DNA of 64,000 nt from Prosthecobacter sp. (GCF_034366625.1 NZ_JAXMIH010000028.1:1-64000); one strand, 5' to 3'. Positions 1 through 11,925 are shown, numbered from the stretch's first letter. Notes: generated by a model from the letters alone, not told the origin. Numbers and translations are program-made.

Positions 1-20
1 CCGCACAGAGGAGTGTGCGG
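1..20 (-). terminator. Hairpin downstream of pntB
   Basis: Seven-base arms CCGCACA and TGTGCGG are separated by six bases, just past the pntB stop codon. The position fits a transcription terminator for the minus-strand pnt operon. Any T-tract would lie outside the window, so the call rests on the stem alone. Confidence 0.4.
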
Positions 21-26
21 ACCATT

Positions 27-1424
<1,398 letters not shown>

Positions 1425-1431
1425 CGTGGGC

Positions 1432-1713
1432 TCACTTCTTGCGCTTGAACATCTGCAACATGCGGTCAGTCACCATGAAACCGCCGAACACGTTTGCCGA
1501 GCCGAGCACGACGGCGACAAATCCGGCAACGTGCTGAATGAAACCCTCCGCGCTCGCGAGAACCAGCATGCCGCCGAGCAGGATGATGCCGTGAATCGCG
1601 TTCGTGCCGGACATCAGCGGCGTATGCAACATGGACGGCACTTTCGAGATCAGCTCGAAGCCGAGGAAGATCGACAGCACAAAGATGAAGAAGATGAGCA
1701 TTTCCTCGGTCAT
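1432..1713 (-). CDS. pntAB: NAD(P) transhydrogenase subunit alpha, membrane part (PntAB)
   Basis: A 93-residue membrane protein corresponding to the C-terminal helices of E. coli PntA, encoded separately as in many bacteria with a three-part transhydrogenase. Three hydrophobic segments are visible, with the family signature KVPSMLHTPLMSGTNAI between the first two and a basic C-terminus (FKRKK). It lies six bases after pntAA and seven before pntB, so the three products should be made together and assemble into one membrane complex. Confidence 0.95.
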   Translation of the reverse strand: MTEEMLIFFIFVLSIFLGFELISKVPSMLHTPLMSGTNAIHGIILLGGMLVLASAEGFIQHVAGFVAVVLGSANVFGGFMVTDRMLQMFKRKK

Positions 1714-1719
1714 GACATG

Positions 1720-2847
1720 TCAGGTGGCAGCGAGTTTTTCGTTCACGATTTTGCCACCATGCGTGACGAGGCAGCTTTTGAGGATGTCGTCGTCGAGGTT
1801 CAGCTTGAGCGACTTCGTGTCCTTGTCCCAGAACTCCGTCAGCAAGGCGGTGACGTTCGAGGAAAACATCTGGCTCGCATGAACCGGCACGCGCCCTGCC
1901 AGGTTTGAGATGCCAATGATCTTCACACCTTTGCGCTCGGTGATTTGCTCCGGCACCACACCTGCCACATTGCCGCCATTTTCGACGGCCAGATCGACCA
2001 CGACACTGCCTGGCTTCATCGCGTCGAGCATTTCGCTCGTCAGCAAGATCGGCGCGCGCCGGCCAAACACCTGCGCTGCCGTGATGACCACGTCCGATTC
2101 GGCGCAGATGCGCTGCATGCCCTCGCGTTGCAGTTTGATCTGTTCTTCCTTCAGCGGTTTCGCATAACCGTCAGCAGTCTGGCCGGTTTCGCCCACGTCG
2201 ATCTTCACAAACTTCGCTCCCAGCGATCTCACCTGCTCCTCCACGACCGTCCGCGTATCAAACGCCTCGACCTTCGCACCGAGCCGTTTCGCCGTGGCGA
2301 TGGCCTGCAAGCCCGCCACGCCTGCGCCGATGATGAAGACCTTCACCGGCTTGATCGTGCCTGCGGGCGTCATCATCATCGGAAAAATCTTTCCTGACTG
2401 CCCCGCCGCCGCGATCACCGCCGCGTAACCCGCCAGACTCGCCTGCGACGACAGCACATCCATCTTCTGCGCCCGCGTGCTGCGTGGCACCATTTCCAGG
2501 CTGATCGCGCTCACACCACGATCCGCAAGCACCTTAATCAGGTCCGGTGATTGAAAGGGATCGAGCAACGCGATGAACACCGCGCCTTCACGCATCAGGC
2601 TCACCTCGTTCAGCGCCGGCTTGCGCACCTGAAGGATGACATCCGCCGCTGCGAGCATCACAGAGCGATCCGTGCGCACCGTCGCCCCCGCCGTCGTGTA
2701 ATCCGCATCGCTGTGTCCACAGGTGGCGCCCAGTCCTGACTCCACCTCGATCTTCGCTCCCAGCGCCGCCAGTTTGGTCACATGCTCCGGCACAATGGCG
2801 GCACGCGTTTCTCCTGGGTGGTTGTCTTTGGGAATGGCGACGGTCAT
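1720..2847 (-). CDS. pntAA: NAD(P) transhydrogenase subunit alpha, NAD-binding part (PntAA)
   Basis: The soluble NAD(H)-binding domain I of the transhydrogenase, 375 residues. It starts with the typical MTVAIPKDNHPGETRAAIVP and carries the conserved loop STRAQKMDVLSSQA near residue 125, the Rossmann glycine motif GAGVAGLQAI near residue 175, and VVVDLAVENGGN further on. It is related to alanine dehydrogenase, but the neighbouring pntAB and pntB settle the assignment. It is the first gene of the operon and is transcribed away from the dehydrogenase gene at 2957, with a 109-base intergenic region between them. Confidence 0.96.
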   Translation of the reverse strand: MTVAIPKDNHPGETRAAIVPEHVTKLAALGAKIEVESGLGATCGHSDADYTTAGATVRTDRSVMLAAADVILQVRKPALNEVSLMREGAVFIALLDPFQSPDLIKVLADRGVSAISLEMVPRSTRAQKMDVLSSQASLAGYAAVIAAAGQSGKIFPMMMTPAGTIKPVKVFIIGAGVAGLQAIATAKRLGAKVEAFDTRTVVEEQVRSLGAKFVKIDVGETGQTADGYAKPLKEEQIKLQREGMQRICAESDVVITAAQVFGRRAPILLTSEMLDAMKPGSVVVDLAVENGGNVAGVVPEQITERKGVKIIGISNLAGRVPVHASQMFSSNVTALLTEFWDKDTKSLKLNLDDDILKSCLVTHGGKIVNEKLAAT

Positions 2848-2894
2848 CTGCGGCGTGACACGAACGTTAGCAAGGGCTGCAATCTCGCCAGCAT

Positions 2895-2910
2895 CATTTC
2901 ATGAGAAATG
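2895..2910. promoter_or_regulatory. Inverted repeat between divergent pntAA and dehydrogenase genes
   Basis: Arms CATTTC and GAAATG flank a four-base spacer ATGA, in the only intergenic space shared by the pnt operon and the gene at 2957. Its position and symmetry suit a regulator-binding site. No regulator gene lies beside it and the arms are short, so this is tentative. A TATTAA box at 2947-2952 lies four bases before the start codon at 2957. Confidence 0.35.
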
Positions 2911-2956
2911 CACGACTGGCCGTAAGCACCCCCGCCACGCGGCCTGTATTAATGTG

Positions 2957-5218
2957 ATGCATCGCCTCGTCCTGACCTCGCTTCTGCTCGCTGCGGCCAC
3001 TTTTGCCGAAATCCCCCGCCCTGACGACGCTCCCAAACCTCTCTCCCCTGCGGAAAGCGCGAAGCTTTTCCAACTGCCCACTGGCTACCAGATCCGCCTC
3101 CTCGCCAGCGAACCGCTCATCAATGAACCGAGCGGCATCTGCTGGGATGCCAAAGGCCGCTGCTTCGTCTGCGAACTTCACGGCTACAATGTCGAAGGGC
3201 AATACGACATCGACGAACTCAACAAATCCGGCCGGCTCGACCTCGAGGTACGCCGCATCCAGGCCAGTGAGGAGGCCAAAAAGAAGGCCGAGGCCGAAAC
3301 CTACGGCACCGTGAAGCTCCTGCGCGACACCGATGGCGACGGCGTCATGGACAAGGCCATCGTGTGGGCGGATCGCCTGCCTCCGTGCTACGGCATCGCC
3401 GCCGCGAATGGCGGCATCATCGTCGCCTGCGCCCCGCACATCGTCTTTCTCAAAGACAGCGACGGCGACGACCAAGCCGACGTGAACGAAAAGCTCTTCA
3501 CGGGCTTTGGCACCGGCAATCTGGAGCGTGGCATCAATGCACCCACCTGGGGGCCGGACGGCTGGCTCTACTTTGGTCGTGGTTGGGCCGGAGGCGAGAT
3601 CACCGGACCACATTTGGCGAAGCCCGTCACACTTCCAGCCACCGACTTCCGCATTCGCGCCGATGGCAGTGCCATCGAGCCCGTCAGCGGCAGCACGAAG
3701 ACGATGGGCATGGCCTTCACTGACAGTGGCGAGCGCTTCACCTGCACCACCACGCATCCCGGCCTCTACGTCACGCCCATCCCATGGCGCTACCTCATGC
3801 GAAATCCTGACGCCGCCGCACCTGTGCTCGATTCACCCGCCAGCGATGACACACGCGTCTATCCCATCGCCAAACCGCATCCGTGGCGCACCAAGCGCGA
3901 GCAGCATGCCGAATACTTCGCCTTCTACCGCAAGATCAGCCTCAGCGATGCCGCCGCGTCCGGTTACTTCACCAGCGCCTGCGGTCCGCTCGTGTGGCGC
4001 GGCCAGTATTTCGTTTGCGAACCCGCGCAAAACCTCATCCACCGCGCCGACATCGTGCGGGACGGCACCCGCCTGCGCCTGCAACGCGTGAAGGGCGAGG
4101 AGCAGCGCGAATTCCTCGCCTCACGCGACGCGTGGTTCCATCCCATGAGCCTCGCGCACACGCCCGAAGGCCACATGGCCATCGTCGATTTCTACCGCGA
4201 AATAATAGAGGATTACTCCGCCATTCCCCGCCACCTCCAGCAGCAATACGGCGTCATCAACGGCCGTGATCGAGGCCGCATCTGGATTCTCGAAGCGAAG
4301 GACAAATGGCAAAAGCCACCACTGAGCGCCACCGAAGCGAAAGTGCTTCAACTCCGCCAGGACGACGACACTTCAGGGCTTCGCCTTGACTTCGGTTTCG
4401 CGCCTCAACTTGCCCTCCAGCTCGCTCTGAGTCTCGGGCCTCGCAAAGACGATCTCGCCACTCTCGCGCGAATTTATGGCCATCTCCGCTGGATGGACTC
4501 CGCCATCGCCTGCTCGGCCCACAACATCGAAAAAGACCTGCTGCTCTCCCTCGCTTCCGATGTGGGAAAGAGCGAACAAGTCATGGCCAATCTCGCCGGC
4601 ATCATTGCCGCACGCGGAGACGCCAAAGAGATCACCGAATGCCTCTCCGTCGTCAAAATTGGCAAAGCGCTCGACATTCTCCAACTCGGCCTCGAAGACA
4701 CGAAGCCCCTCGCGACCAAAACCGAGGTTCCCGCGCCCACAGCGCCCACCGCTGAGCAAAACACCCTATGGGAGAAGCGCGTGCCCGACGTGCTTGCTGC
4801 GCTGAAACAGAAACCAAATCTCGAAGAAGGCCGCATGCTGTTCCAAGGCATCTGCGGAGCCTGCCACAAGTCCCACGGCATCGGTTTCGCCGTCGGTCCC
4901 GATCTCGACGCCGAGTTCCAACGCGCCCCCGAAGTCATCCTGCGCGACATCCTCTTCCCCAGTGAGGCCGCGCGCCCCGGTTACGAAACCGTGATGGTCA
5001 AAACGCAACGCGGCGAGATATTCCTCGGCATCACTGCCTCCGACTCGCCCACCAGCATCACCTTGCGACTCCCCGGCGGCGCCGAACGCACCGTGCTCCG
5101 CAAACGGGCCGACATCCGCACGATCCGCAACGTCTCCCTCATGCCCGCCGGCCTCGGCGATGCTCTGAAGCCCGAGCAGATCGCCAACATCATCGCGTTT
5201 CTGCGGTCGAGATCGTGA
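2957..5218 (+). CDS. PVC-type membrane-bound dehydrogenase with C-terminal heme-binding domain
   Basis: An exported 753-residue protein. The start MHRLVLTSLLLAAATFA is a clear signal peptide; longer in-frame starts upstream would run into the pnt promoter region. Residues about 30-430 resemble the PVC membrane-bound dehydrogenase N-terminal domain, a beta-propeller akin to sugar dehydrogenases, with blades such as GYQIRLLASEPLINEPSG and DTDGDGVMDKA. The last 130 residues form the Planctomycetes/Verrucomicrobia heme-binding domain with CGACHKSHG; its CxxCH begins near residue 633. It probably oxidises an extracellular substrate and passes electrons to a c-type heme. The substrate cannot be read from sequence. 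It stands alone, between the divergent pnt operon and a convergent esterase gene. Confidence 0.85.
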   Translation: MHRLVLTSLLLAAATFAEIPRPDDAPKPLSPAESAKLFQLPTGYQIRLLASEPLINEPSGICWDAKGRCFVCELHGYNVEGQYDIDELNKSGRLDLEVRRIQASEEAKKKAEAETYGTVKLLRDTDGDGVMDKAIVWADRLPPCYGIAAANGGIIVACAPHIVFLKDSDGDDQADVNEKLFTGFGTGNLERGINAPTWGPDGWLYFGRGWAGGEITGPHLAKPVTLPATDFRIRADGSAIEPVSGSTKTMGMAFTDSGERFTCTTTHPGLYVTPIPWRYLMRNPDAAAPVLDSPASDDTRVYPIAKPHPWRTKREQHAEYFAFYRKISLSDAAASGYFTSACGPLVWRGQYFVCEPAQNLIHRADIVRDGTRLRLQRVKGEEQREFLASRDAWFHPMSLAHTPEGHMAIVDFYREIIEDYSAIPRHLQQQYGVINGRDRGRIWILEAKDKWQKPPLSATEAKVLQLRQDDDTSGLRLDFGFAPQLALQLALSLGPRKDDLATLARIYGHLRWMDSAIACSAHNIEKDLLLSLASDVGKSEQVMANLAGIIAARGDAKEITECLSVVKIGKALDILQLGLEDTKPLATKTEVPAPTAPTAEQNTLWEKRVPDVLAALKQKPNLEEGRMLFQGICGACHKSHGIGFAVGPDLDAEFQRAPEVILRDILFPSEAARPGYETVMVKTQRGEIFLGITASDSPTSITLRLPGGAERTVLRKRADIRTIRNVSLMPAGLGDALKPEQIANIIAFLRSRS

Positions 5219-5219
5219 A

Positions 5220-6212
5220 TCACTCCCCCATCAGCTTCTTCACCGTCGGCTCAATCGCCTCGGCCCAGATGCGATAGCCTTTCTCATTCGGATGGAGAAA
5301 ATCGGGCATGATTTCCTTCGAGATGAGACCTTCAGGCGTGAGGAACTTCGGGCCGATGTCGAGATAGGTGACGTTGTGCCTGCCGTCGAGCTTGGCGATG
5401 ATGCGGTTGATCTCGGCGATCTTGTCGCGCGCCGGATTGGGCTTCTCGCCACGTGGGAAAACTCCGAGCAGCAGGATTTTCGACTGCGGAAGACGTTTGT
5501 TCAGCTCATCCACGATGGAATAGATTCCGAAGGCGATGTTGGACGCGGCACAATCGCCCGTGTTGTTCGTGCCGATCATCATGACGACGAGTTTCGGCGA
5601 AATTCCATCCACCGCGCCATGCTGGAGCCGCCAGAGCACGTTTTCGGTCTTGTCCCAACCAAAGCCGAGGTTGCCGACGTTGCGCGGTGCGTAGAATTCG
5701 CCCCAGGTCTGCTGTCCGCGCAGCGCGTAGCTGTCGAACTGCTCGCCGCCGAAGAAATGGGTGATGGAATCGCCAATGAAGAGAATCTGCGGCTTCGTGC
5801 GCTTCACGGCGGCGCTGGTGAGTTCATGGCGCTTCTGCCAGTCGTAGCTCGGCCAGCTTCGATCCTGCGTGACGGGAACGACGGTGCTGGGCACTGGAAC
5901 GACGAAGCTGAGACCCGGCCTTATCACCGCCTCGGCCACATCGCTCATGGTTTTGCGGTCTTTGGTAAAAGTCCGCGCTTTGAGTGTTCCACCATGCGGG
6001 ATCTCGATGACGGCGAGATACGGATTCGACTTCGCGATGGGGTCCGTGCCGTCGAGCGTGTAGAGGATCGTGCTGTCCGCAGCATCGCTTTGCAGCGTCA
6101 CCTTGCCGCCGGCAGCCTTGTGAATGGCAGGTGGAGCGAGCTTGAGCGACGTTTCGGCGTGAAGGAGGGCGCTGAAGGCAAAAAGCGAGAGAATCAATGG
6201 TCGGGTGTTCAT
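5220..6212 (-). CDS. Secreted SGNH/GDSL esterase with N-terminal chitobiase-like domain
   Basis: A 330-residue exported hydrolase. I chose the start MNTRPLILSLFAFSALLHAE; an ATG four codons upstream is also possible. Residues 20-90 resemble the chitobiase/beta-hexosaminidase C-terminal fold (STILYTLDGTDP), normally a carbohydrate-side accessory domain. The SGNH hydrolase follows: block I FIGDSITH, a block with MMIGTNNTG, and the catalytic Asp-His pair in PDFLHPNEKGY. It probably removes acetyl or acyl groups from a glycan. Its stop lies one base from the stop of the convergent upstream gene, and the next gene in its direction of origin (6252-7199) is also on the minus strand 39 bases away, so the two may be one transcript. 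Confidence 0.85.
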   Translation of the reverse strand: MNTRPLILSLFAFSALLHAETSLKLAPPAIHKAAGGKVTLQSDAADSTILYTLDGTDPIAKSNPYLAVIEIPHGGTLKARTFTKDRKTMSDVAEAVIRPGLSFVVPVPSTVVPVTQDRSWPSYDWQKRHELTSAAVKRTKPQILFIGDSITHFFGGEQFDSYALRGQQTWGEFYAPRNVGNLGFGWDKTENVLWRLQHGAVDGISPKLVVMMIGTNNTGDCAASNIAFGIYSIVDELNKRLPQSKILLLGVFPRGEKPNPARDKIAEINRIIAKLDGRHNVTYLDIGPKFLTPEGLISKEIMPDFLHPNEKGYRIWAEAIEPTVKKLMGE

Positions 6213-6251
6213 GCGCCGACTCATAGCCGCCGCATGCGATTAATCCAGAAC

Positions 6252-7199
6252 TCAAGGCTTCCTCTCAAGCGCTTCGACATCCGCCGCCTCATGCAACGTC
6301 TTCATCTCTGCATCGCTTAGCGCACGATTGAAAACCGCCAGTCCGCCAAACTTGCCAATCGTCGCCTCGCCGGTCATCGAACCTACGGCCATGCGAGCAC
6401 CGACGGTGAAGTCGGACGGCGCGATCTTCGTCTTCGCATGCACAGCCGGGTCGTATTGGAAGATGCCGCGACCGTGGTAGTAGGGGTTCATGCCGCGGTC
6501 TTTCCCGTCGGGGCCTTCCTTCGTGAAGTAAGGGTCGTTGCGCTTGTCTTTGACGGCGTCGAGCTTCCGCTCGTCGAGCACGCCATTGATGTAGGCGTGG
6601 AGATATTTGGAATCGTAGGTGAAGGCGAGCGTACACCACTCCTCCTCCGGCACCTCGCGCTTTGTGGCCGCATAATCGGCGCACCACGGGAACTTCGTGC
6701 CGTCGGCGCGCATCGTAACGCCGCCCTCGGCGCTGATGTGCGGCACAAGCTGGCGATTGCCGCCGTAGGTGGGCATGTTCATCAGCATCGCGTATTGCCG
6801 CGTGCCGGTGTCGTCGTTCGCGCCTTTCCCCTCGCTCCACATGCCGGCGATGGTGCGGCTCTTTTTGAGGTCCACGATGCGCACGACGGCAAACATCGAA
6901 ACCTGCGCGTCTTTGCCGGAGATATTCAAATCGCTCGTCTCGCTGTGCTTGATCTCGAAATACTGGCTGCCATTCAAATCGGCGGCGTAACCGGAAAACG
7001 GACCGCCGGTGCTGCGCTTGATCGGGCCGTTCACCTCGCTGAGAGGGTGCTTTTCCTTCGTGCCCTGCGAGACGCGTTTCTGCCCGGCCTCCTCGCCAAA
7101 CGTCCAGAATCCGACAAGTCCGGGTGTTTTTTCGATGACAGAAGCATCTCCGGCGAAAGCCGATGAAAGCGTGAGGGCGGCAAAAAGGAGCGGGCGCAT
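6252..7199 (-). CDS. Secreted LamG/concanavalin-like domain protein
   Basis: A 315-residue protein with signal peptide [17 protein letters not shown]; a longer reading frame upstream would give an unlikely basic leader. The rest reads as one LamG/concanavalin A-like beta-sandwich: [13 protein letters not shown] at the front, a middle strand [20 protein letters not shown], and [21 protein letters not shown] at the end. Such domains in PVC bacteria are usually glycan-binding or part of large exported proteins; no catalytic motif is visible. It is divergent from the DUF1549 gene at 7300, sharing a 100-base promoter region. Confidence 0.75.
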   Translation of the reverse strand: MRPLLFAALTLSSAFAGDASVIEKTPGLVGFWTFGEEAGQKRVSQGTKEKHPLSEVNGPIKRSTGGPFSGYAADLNGSQYFEIKHSETSDLNISGKDAQVSMFAVVRIVDLKKSRTIAGMWSEGKGANDDTGTRQYAMLMNMPTYGGNRQLVPHISAEGGVTMRADGTKFPWCADYAATKREVPEEEWCTLAFTYDSKYLHAYINGVLDERKLDAVKDKRNDPYFTKEGPDGKDRGMNPYYHGRGIFQYDPAVHAKTKIAPSDFTVGARMAVGSMTGEATIGKFGGLAVFNRALSDAEMKTLHEAADVEALERKP

Positions 7200-7299
7200 G
7201 AGGAAATCACGATGGCAGACGCTCCAAGGCTTGGGAAGCCGGTTTTTGGACAGCAAAGAGTTCTTCTTCCGGCGGCGTAATGTCTCGGTCGCTTTGCCC

Positions 7300-10200
7300 A
7301 TGAAGAATGCCATGCCCCATCCAGTTCCGCGCGTCTTCCTGAGACGAGGGACGCTTGCGCTCGCTTGGCTGGCGCTGCCTGCGCTGGCGGTGGATTATGA
7401 GAAGGAGATCAAGCCGTTGCTCAAGGAGCGCTGCTACGCCTGTCACGGCGCTTTGAAGCAGAAGGCCGATCTGCGGCTCGACACCGCCGCCGCCATGCGC
7501 AAGGGCGGTGATGGCGGCGACATCCTCGCGGGTGATCATGCGCTGCTGCTCGAACGCGTCACCACCACCGACAAGGACGACCGCATGCCGCCCGAGGGTG
7601 AGGGCTCGATGCTCAACACCGAGCAGGTCGCCAAATTCAAAGCCTGGCTCGCCGCCGGAGCACCCGCGCCTGCGAATGAGCAGCCGGAAGCCGATCCGCG
7701 CGCGCATTGGGCCTACCAAGTGCCTAAATCGTCCGGCAAATCGATCGATGCGCTGCTTTCAGAACGACTGGCTTCGAAAAAGCTCAAACCTCAGCCCGAA
7801 GCCGCGCCGGAAATCTGGCTTCGCCGCGTGTATCTCGACCTCATCGGCCTGCCGCCGACGCCGGAGCAGATCACGGCGTTTTTGAATGACGCCTCCATGC
7901 CGGCGCGTCAACGCGTGGTCGATCAACTCCTCGGCACACCGCAATACGGCGAGCGCTGGGCCCGTCACTTCATGGACATCTGGCGCTACTGCGACTGGTA
8001 TGGCCTCGGCGCGCAGCTTCGCCACAGCCAGAAGCACATCTGGCATTGGCGCGATTGGATCGTGGAATCGCTCAACACGGACAAAGGCTACGACCAGATG
8101 ATCGTGCAGATGCTAGCCGCCGATGAACTCGCGCCCGAGGACCGTGACAATCTGCGTGCCACCGGCTTCCTCGCCCGCAGTTATTACCTCTTCAACCGCA
8201 CCACCTGGCTCGATGAAACCATCGAGCACACCTGCCGCGCCTTCCTCGGCCTGACGATGCAGTGCGTGAAGTGCCACGATCACAAATACGATCCCATCGA
8301 GCAGGCCGACTACTACCGCATGCGCGCCATCTTCGAGCCGCTGCATGTGCGCCTCGATCCTTGGAAAGGCGAAACCGACTTCGAGAAGAACGGCCTGCCG
8401 CGCGTCTATGACCTTCATCTCGACAAACCGACCTTCCGCCATGTGCGTGGTGATGAAAAGAACGAGGACAAGTCGAAGTCGCTGACGCCAGGCATTCCGC
8501 AAGTGCTGGAGTTTGCCTCATTGGAGCCTGCGTCAGTCAAACTGCCGCCAGCATCCGCCAAACCGGCTCTGTTGCCCTTTGTGCTCGAAGATCACCTCCG
8601 CGCCGCCGAACGCGACATCACCGCCGCGCAAAAGGCTCTCGACAATGCACGACAGGCACTCGCCAAATCACCTCAGCCTGCTGTGAAGCCGGTGACGAAG
8701 CCTAAGGTGATCGTCAGCGATGATTTTACCACCGCGAAGCCTGAACAGTGGGAGATCCTCAAAGGCGACTGGAAACATTCAGCCACAGGTGTGCGCCAGT
8801 ATGAAACCGGAGCCGAACGGCGAGCCCTGCGCCTCAAATCCGCGCCTCCCGCTGACTTCGAGGCCAGCTTGAGCTTCACCATTCGCGGCGGGCAGAAATG
8901 GAAATCCGTCGGCATCGCCTTCGACAGCGCGGATGGCGACGATGTGATGGTTTACATGAGCGCCTTCAGCGGCGGATCGAAAATTCAGGTGGCGATCGGC
9001 AACGACGGCAAGTCCAGCTATCCACCCGCAGGCTCAGTGGCACGGACGATCTCGCAGGACGTGCGCTACACGCTTGATCTGCGCGTGCGCGGCCCGCTCA
9101 TCAACGCCAGCATCAATGGCGAGCCGGCACTCGCTTATCGGCTGCCGCAGCAGCGCCGCCAAGGCAGTCTGGCCCTCACCGCCTTCGATGCCGATGTCCA
9201 GTTCCACAGCTTCAAGCTCGCCGAACTCGCTGCTGATGCGGTCATGCGTGAGCCCACGGCGGACAAGTCGGTGCCACTCGCCGATGCCAAGGCCGCCGTT
9301 GCGCTCGCCGAAAAACAGTTCGCTGCCGCCAAGGCCAAACCCGCGATGATTCGCGCCGTTTTTGCTGCGGATAAGGCCAAACAGGACAAGGCGCTCGCCA
9401 AATCCGCCGCCGCCGCCGAAGCAGCATTCAAACTGGCGCAGACCGAGGTCGATCTTGTCAAAGCGGAGGCCGACCCGAAGGCCAAGGACGCTGAGAAGAA
9501 GACCAAAGCCGCCCGCGAAGCACTGGAGAAAGCCAAGAAGAAAGTCGCGACTCCAGGCGAGGCTTACACATCGCTGCCTGCGAGTCTGAAAGCCCAGGAA
9601 GGCCCGGAAGAAAACAACAACACGACCGTGCAGACCTATCCCGAGAACAGCACGGGCCGCAGACTCGCGTTTGCGAAGTGGATCGCCGACAAACGCAATC
9701 CGCTCACCGCGCGCGTGCTGGTGAATCAAGTCTGGATGCGGCACTTCGGCGCGCCGCTCGTGGCGAACATGGATGACTTCGGTCGTCGCTCGCTTGCGCC
9801 GCTGCATCAGGACATTCTCGATAAGCTGACGGTCGATTTCATGAACAACGGCTGGAGCTTGAAGCATCTGCATCGCGCCATGGTGCTGTCCGAGCTGTAT
9901 CGCCGCAGTTCCTCGAATGCCGAGGCCGATGCAGCCACCGTCGCCGCCGATCCCGACAACGCATCCTACTGGCGCATGAACCCGCGTCGCATGGAAAGCC
10001 AGCTCGTGCGCGACAGCCTGCTGCATCTCGCCGGGAAGCTCGATCTCACCCTTGGTGGCCCCAGCCTCGATCCCGCAGCGTCTGAAACGAGTCCTCGCCG
10101 TTCGCTTTACTTCGTCCAGAACGCCGACACCGAACACCGCTTCCTCGCTGTCTTCGACAACAGCAACGTTCTCGAATGCTACCGCCGCAACGAAAGCGTC

Positions 10201-10449
10201 GTGCCGCAGCAGGCGCTCGCTTTGACGAACAGCAAGCTCAGTCGCGAATGCGCGGACGCCTTGGCCGCGAAGCTCGGCAAGCTCGATGCGGAGCCTTTTG
10301 TGACACAATCCTTTCTCGCCGTGCTCGGTCGTCCGCCAACGGAAACCGAGCGGCTGGCGAGTTTGGAGGGCTTCGCGGCGTTGAAACAGAACCGCAGCCT
10401 GTTTTTGCAGGCGCTTATCAATCACAACGACTTCGTCACCCTGCGATGA
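7300..10449 (+). CDS. Cytochrome/DUF1549/DUF1553 protein with inserted LamG-like domain
   Basis: An exported protein of about 1049 residues (start ATG at 7300; ATG at 7312 is the alternative) with a signal peptide ending at PALAVDY. Domains in order: PSCyt1-type cytochrome with CYACHG near residue 45; DUF1549 at about 150-360 with [13 protein letters not shown] and the second Cxx[13 protein letters not shown], near 322; a beta-sandwich of the LamG/DUF1080 type at about 470-642 ([19 protein letters not shown]); an Ala/Lys-rich coiled coil at about 650-755; DUF1553 from about 783 ([18 protein letters not shown]). It overlaps the next gene by ATGA. The reaction of this family is unknown; heme sites suggest redox work outside the cytoplasm, and the inserted sandwich suggests glycan binding. 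It is larger than the others in this window because of the insert. Confidence 0.87.
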   Translation: MKNAMPHPVPRVFLRRGTLALAWLALPALAVDYEKEIKPLLKERCYACHGALKQKADLRLDTAAAMRKGGDGGDILAGDHALLLERVTTTDKDDRMPPEGEGSMLNTEQVAKFKAWLAAGAPAPANEQPEADPRAHWAYQVPKSSGKSIDALLSERLASKKLKPQPEAAPEIWLRRVYLDLIGLPPTPEQITAFLNDASMPARQRVVDQLLGTPQYGERWARHFMDIWRYCDWYGLGAQLRHSQKHIWHWRDWIVESLNTDKGYDQMIVQMLAADELAPEDRDNLRATGFLARSYYLFNRTTWLDETIEHTCRAFLGLTMQCVKCHDHKYDPIEQADYYRMRAIFEPLHVRLDPWKGETDFEKNGLPRVYDLHLDKPTFRHVRGDEKNEDKSKSLTPGIPQVLEFASLEPASVKLPPASAKPALLPFVLEDHLRAAERDITAAQKALDNARQALAKSPQPAVKPVTKPKVIVSDDFTTAKPEQWEILKGDWKHSATGVRQYETGAERRALRLKSAPPADFEASLSFTIRGGQKWKSVGIAFDSADGDDVMVYMSAFSGGSKIQVAIGNDGKSSYPPAGSVARTISQDVRYTLDLRVRGPLINASINGEPALAYRLPQQRRQGSLALTAFDADVQFHSFKLAELAADAVMREPTADKSVPLADAKAAVALAEKQFAAAKAKPAMIRAVFAADKAKQDKALAKSAAAAEAAFKLAQTEVDLVKAEADPKAKDAEKKTKAAREALEKAKKKVATPGEAYTSLPASLKAQEGPEENNNTTVQTYPENSTGRRLAFAKWIADKRNPLTARVLVNQVWMRHFGAPLVANMDDFGRRSLAPLHQDILDKLTVDFMNNGWSLKHLHRAMVLSELYRRSSSNAEADAATVAADPDNASYWRMNPRRMESQLVRDSLLHLAGKLDLTLGGPSLDPAASETSPRRSLYFVQNADTEHRFLAVFDNSNVLECYRRNESVVPQQALALTNSKLSRECADALAAKLGKLDAEPFVTQSFLAVLGRPPTETERLASLEGFAALKQNRSLFLQALINHNDFVTLR

Positions 10450-11870
10450 ACTTCAAACATCAGCCGACACCTTTCCTCCGCCGCGACATCCTTGGCGGAC
10501 TCGGCAGCATCGCGGTCGCGTCCATGCTGAAGGCCGAGGAAGGCTGGCAGCCGCCGAGCGGTCTGCCGGTGATCCCACAGAAGGCGAAGCGCGTAATCTG
10601 GCTCTTCATGCGTGGCGGAGTCAGCCACATGGAGAGCTTTGATCCGAAGCCGATGCTGACGAAGTATGCGGGCAAGTCGATCGGCGAGACGCCCTACAAG
10701 TCCGTGATGGATCCGGAGAAGCTCAAAAAGGTGCGCGTGGTCGTGGTGAACGACGCCAACGGCAAGCAGCGCACGACGATTTACCCGCTACAAGTCGGCT
10801 ACAAAAAGTACGGCCAGTGCGGCATCGAGATCAGCGACTGGTTCCCGCACATCGGCTCCTGCGCGGACGAAATCGCCTTCATCCGCAGCATGTGGACGAC
10901 GGACGACAATCACGGCGCGCAGGTGCAGTTCCACAGCGGTCGTCACATGCTGGAGCCGCGCGTGCCGACGCTCGGCGCGTGGGTGACGTATGGTCTCGGC
11001 TCGATGACGGACAATTTGCCGTCGTTCATCAACATGGGACCGCGTTACTTTGATATTCGCGATGGGCACTATCTTGGCCCGGCCTATGACGCGGTGAACA
11101 TCAAGGTCGATCCAAAGAATCCGCTCACTTTTGCCGCGCCGGAGATTGCCGTCGGCAAACCGGAGCAGGCGGCGCAATTTGATCTCATCCACAAGCTAAA
11201 CTCGCTCAATGCCGAACAGTATCCCGGCGACAAGACGCTCGCCGCCCGCATGAAGAGCTACCAGCTCGCCTTCAACATGCAGACCGCCGTGCCGGAGACG
11301 ATGAACCTCGACTCCGAAAGCGCTGAGACGAAAAAGCTTTATGGCATGGACGACAAGGTGACGGAGCCGTTCGCACGCCAGCTCATCGTCGCCCGTCGTC
11401 TCGCCGAGCGCGGCGTGCGCTTCATTCAGCTCCAGCATGGCGATGGTGCCGCAGGTGCGTGGGATTCGCACTCCGGCCTGAAGAAAAATCATTCGAACCT
11501 CGCACATCAGGTGGACAAGCCGATCTCCGGCCTCCTCAAAGACCTCAAGCAACGCGGCCTGCTGGACGACACGCTCGTCGTCTTCGCCACCGAGTTCGGC
11601 CGCACACCCGGTTCGCAAGGCAGCGACGGGCGCGATCATCATCCGTATGGCTTCAGCGTCTGGATGGCCGGCGGTGGCACCAAAGGCGGCACCATCCACG
11701 GCAGCACCGACGAACTCGGCTTCCACGCCGTGGAGCATCCGCATTACGTCACCGACGTGCATGCCACGATCCTGCACCTGCTCGGCCTCGATCCGCACCA
11801 GTTGGAAATCCCCGGCCGCAAGCGTCTGGAGCGGGACTTTGGGCATGTGATCGGCCAAGTGCTGGCCTGA
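10446..11870 (+). CDS. DUF1501 protein, Tat-exported
   Basis: A 474-residue member of DUF1501, a family in the alkaline-phosphatase/sulfatase-like superfamily. The start was chosen by the ATGA overlap with the upstream DUF1553 gene. The N-terminus has a short Tat-like region ([18 protein letters not shown]). Family landmarks: [16 protein letters not shown] near residue 55, ATEFGRTPG near 380 and [17 protein letters not shown], the likely metal-binding His. The middle differs from the paralogues. The pairing with a DUF1549/1553 gene recurs three more times in this window, so the two products probably act together in the periplasm. Substrate unknown. Confidence 0.88.
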   Translation: MNFKHQPTPFLRRDILGGLGSIAVASMLKAEEGWQPPSGLPVIPQKAKRVIWLFMRGGVSHMESFDPKPMLTKYAGKSIGETPYKSVMDPEKLKKVRVVVVNDANGKQRTTIYPLQVGYKKYGQCGIEISDWFPHIGSCADEIAFIRSMWTTDDNHGAQVQFHSGRHMLEPRVPTLGAWVTYGLGSMTDNLPSFINMGPRYFDIRDGHYLGPAYDAVNIKVDPKNPLTFAAPEIAVGKPEQAAQFDLIHKLNSLNAEQYPGDKTLAARMKSYQLAFNMQTAVPETMNLDSESAETKKLYGMDDKVTEPFARQLIVARRLAERGVRFIQLQHGDGAAGAWDSHSGLKKNHSNLAHQVDKPISGLLKDLKQRGLLDDTLVVFATEFGRTPGSQGSDGRDHHPYGFSVWMAGGGTKGGTIHGSTDELGFHAVEHPHYVTDVHATILHLLGLDPHQLEIPGRKRLERDFGHVIGQVLA

Positions 11871-11893
11871 GCCAAAAAATCTGGTTGCCGATT

Positions 11894-11913
11894 TATTGGA
11901 TTCATGTCCAATA
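11894..11913. promoter_or_regulatory. Palindrome upstream of tdh
   Basis: Arms TATTGGA and TCCAATA flank a six-base spacer, 12 bases before the tdh start. A TTGCCG box at 11885-11890 could serve as a -35 element, so the palindrome would cover the -10 region and act as an operator. ATACC half-sites follow it, loosely like the site at the gntR start (27635). A terminator is less likely because no T-tract follows. Confidence 0.4.
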
Positions 11914-11925
11914 TACCGACATACC

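Noticed and set aside
7228..7247. GGCTT-GGG-AAGCC hairpin followed by a T5 run as a terminator
   Set aside because: It lies between two divergent genes, where no transcript should end, and the stem is only five bases.
11894..11913. Terminator after the DUF1501 gene
   Set aside because: The stem is AT-rich and short and is not followed by a T-run. Its location 12 bases before tdh favours an operator.
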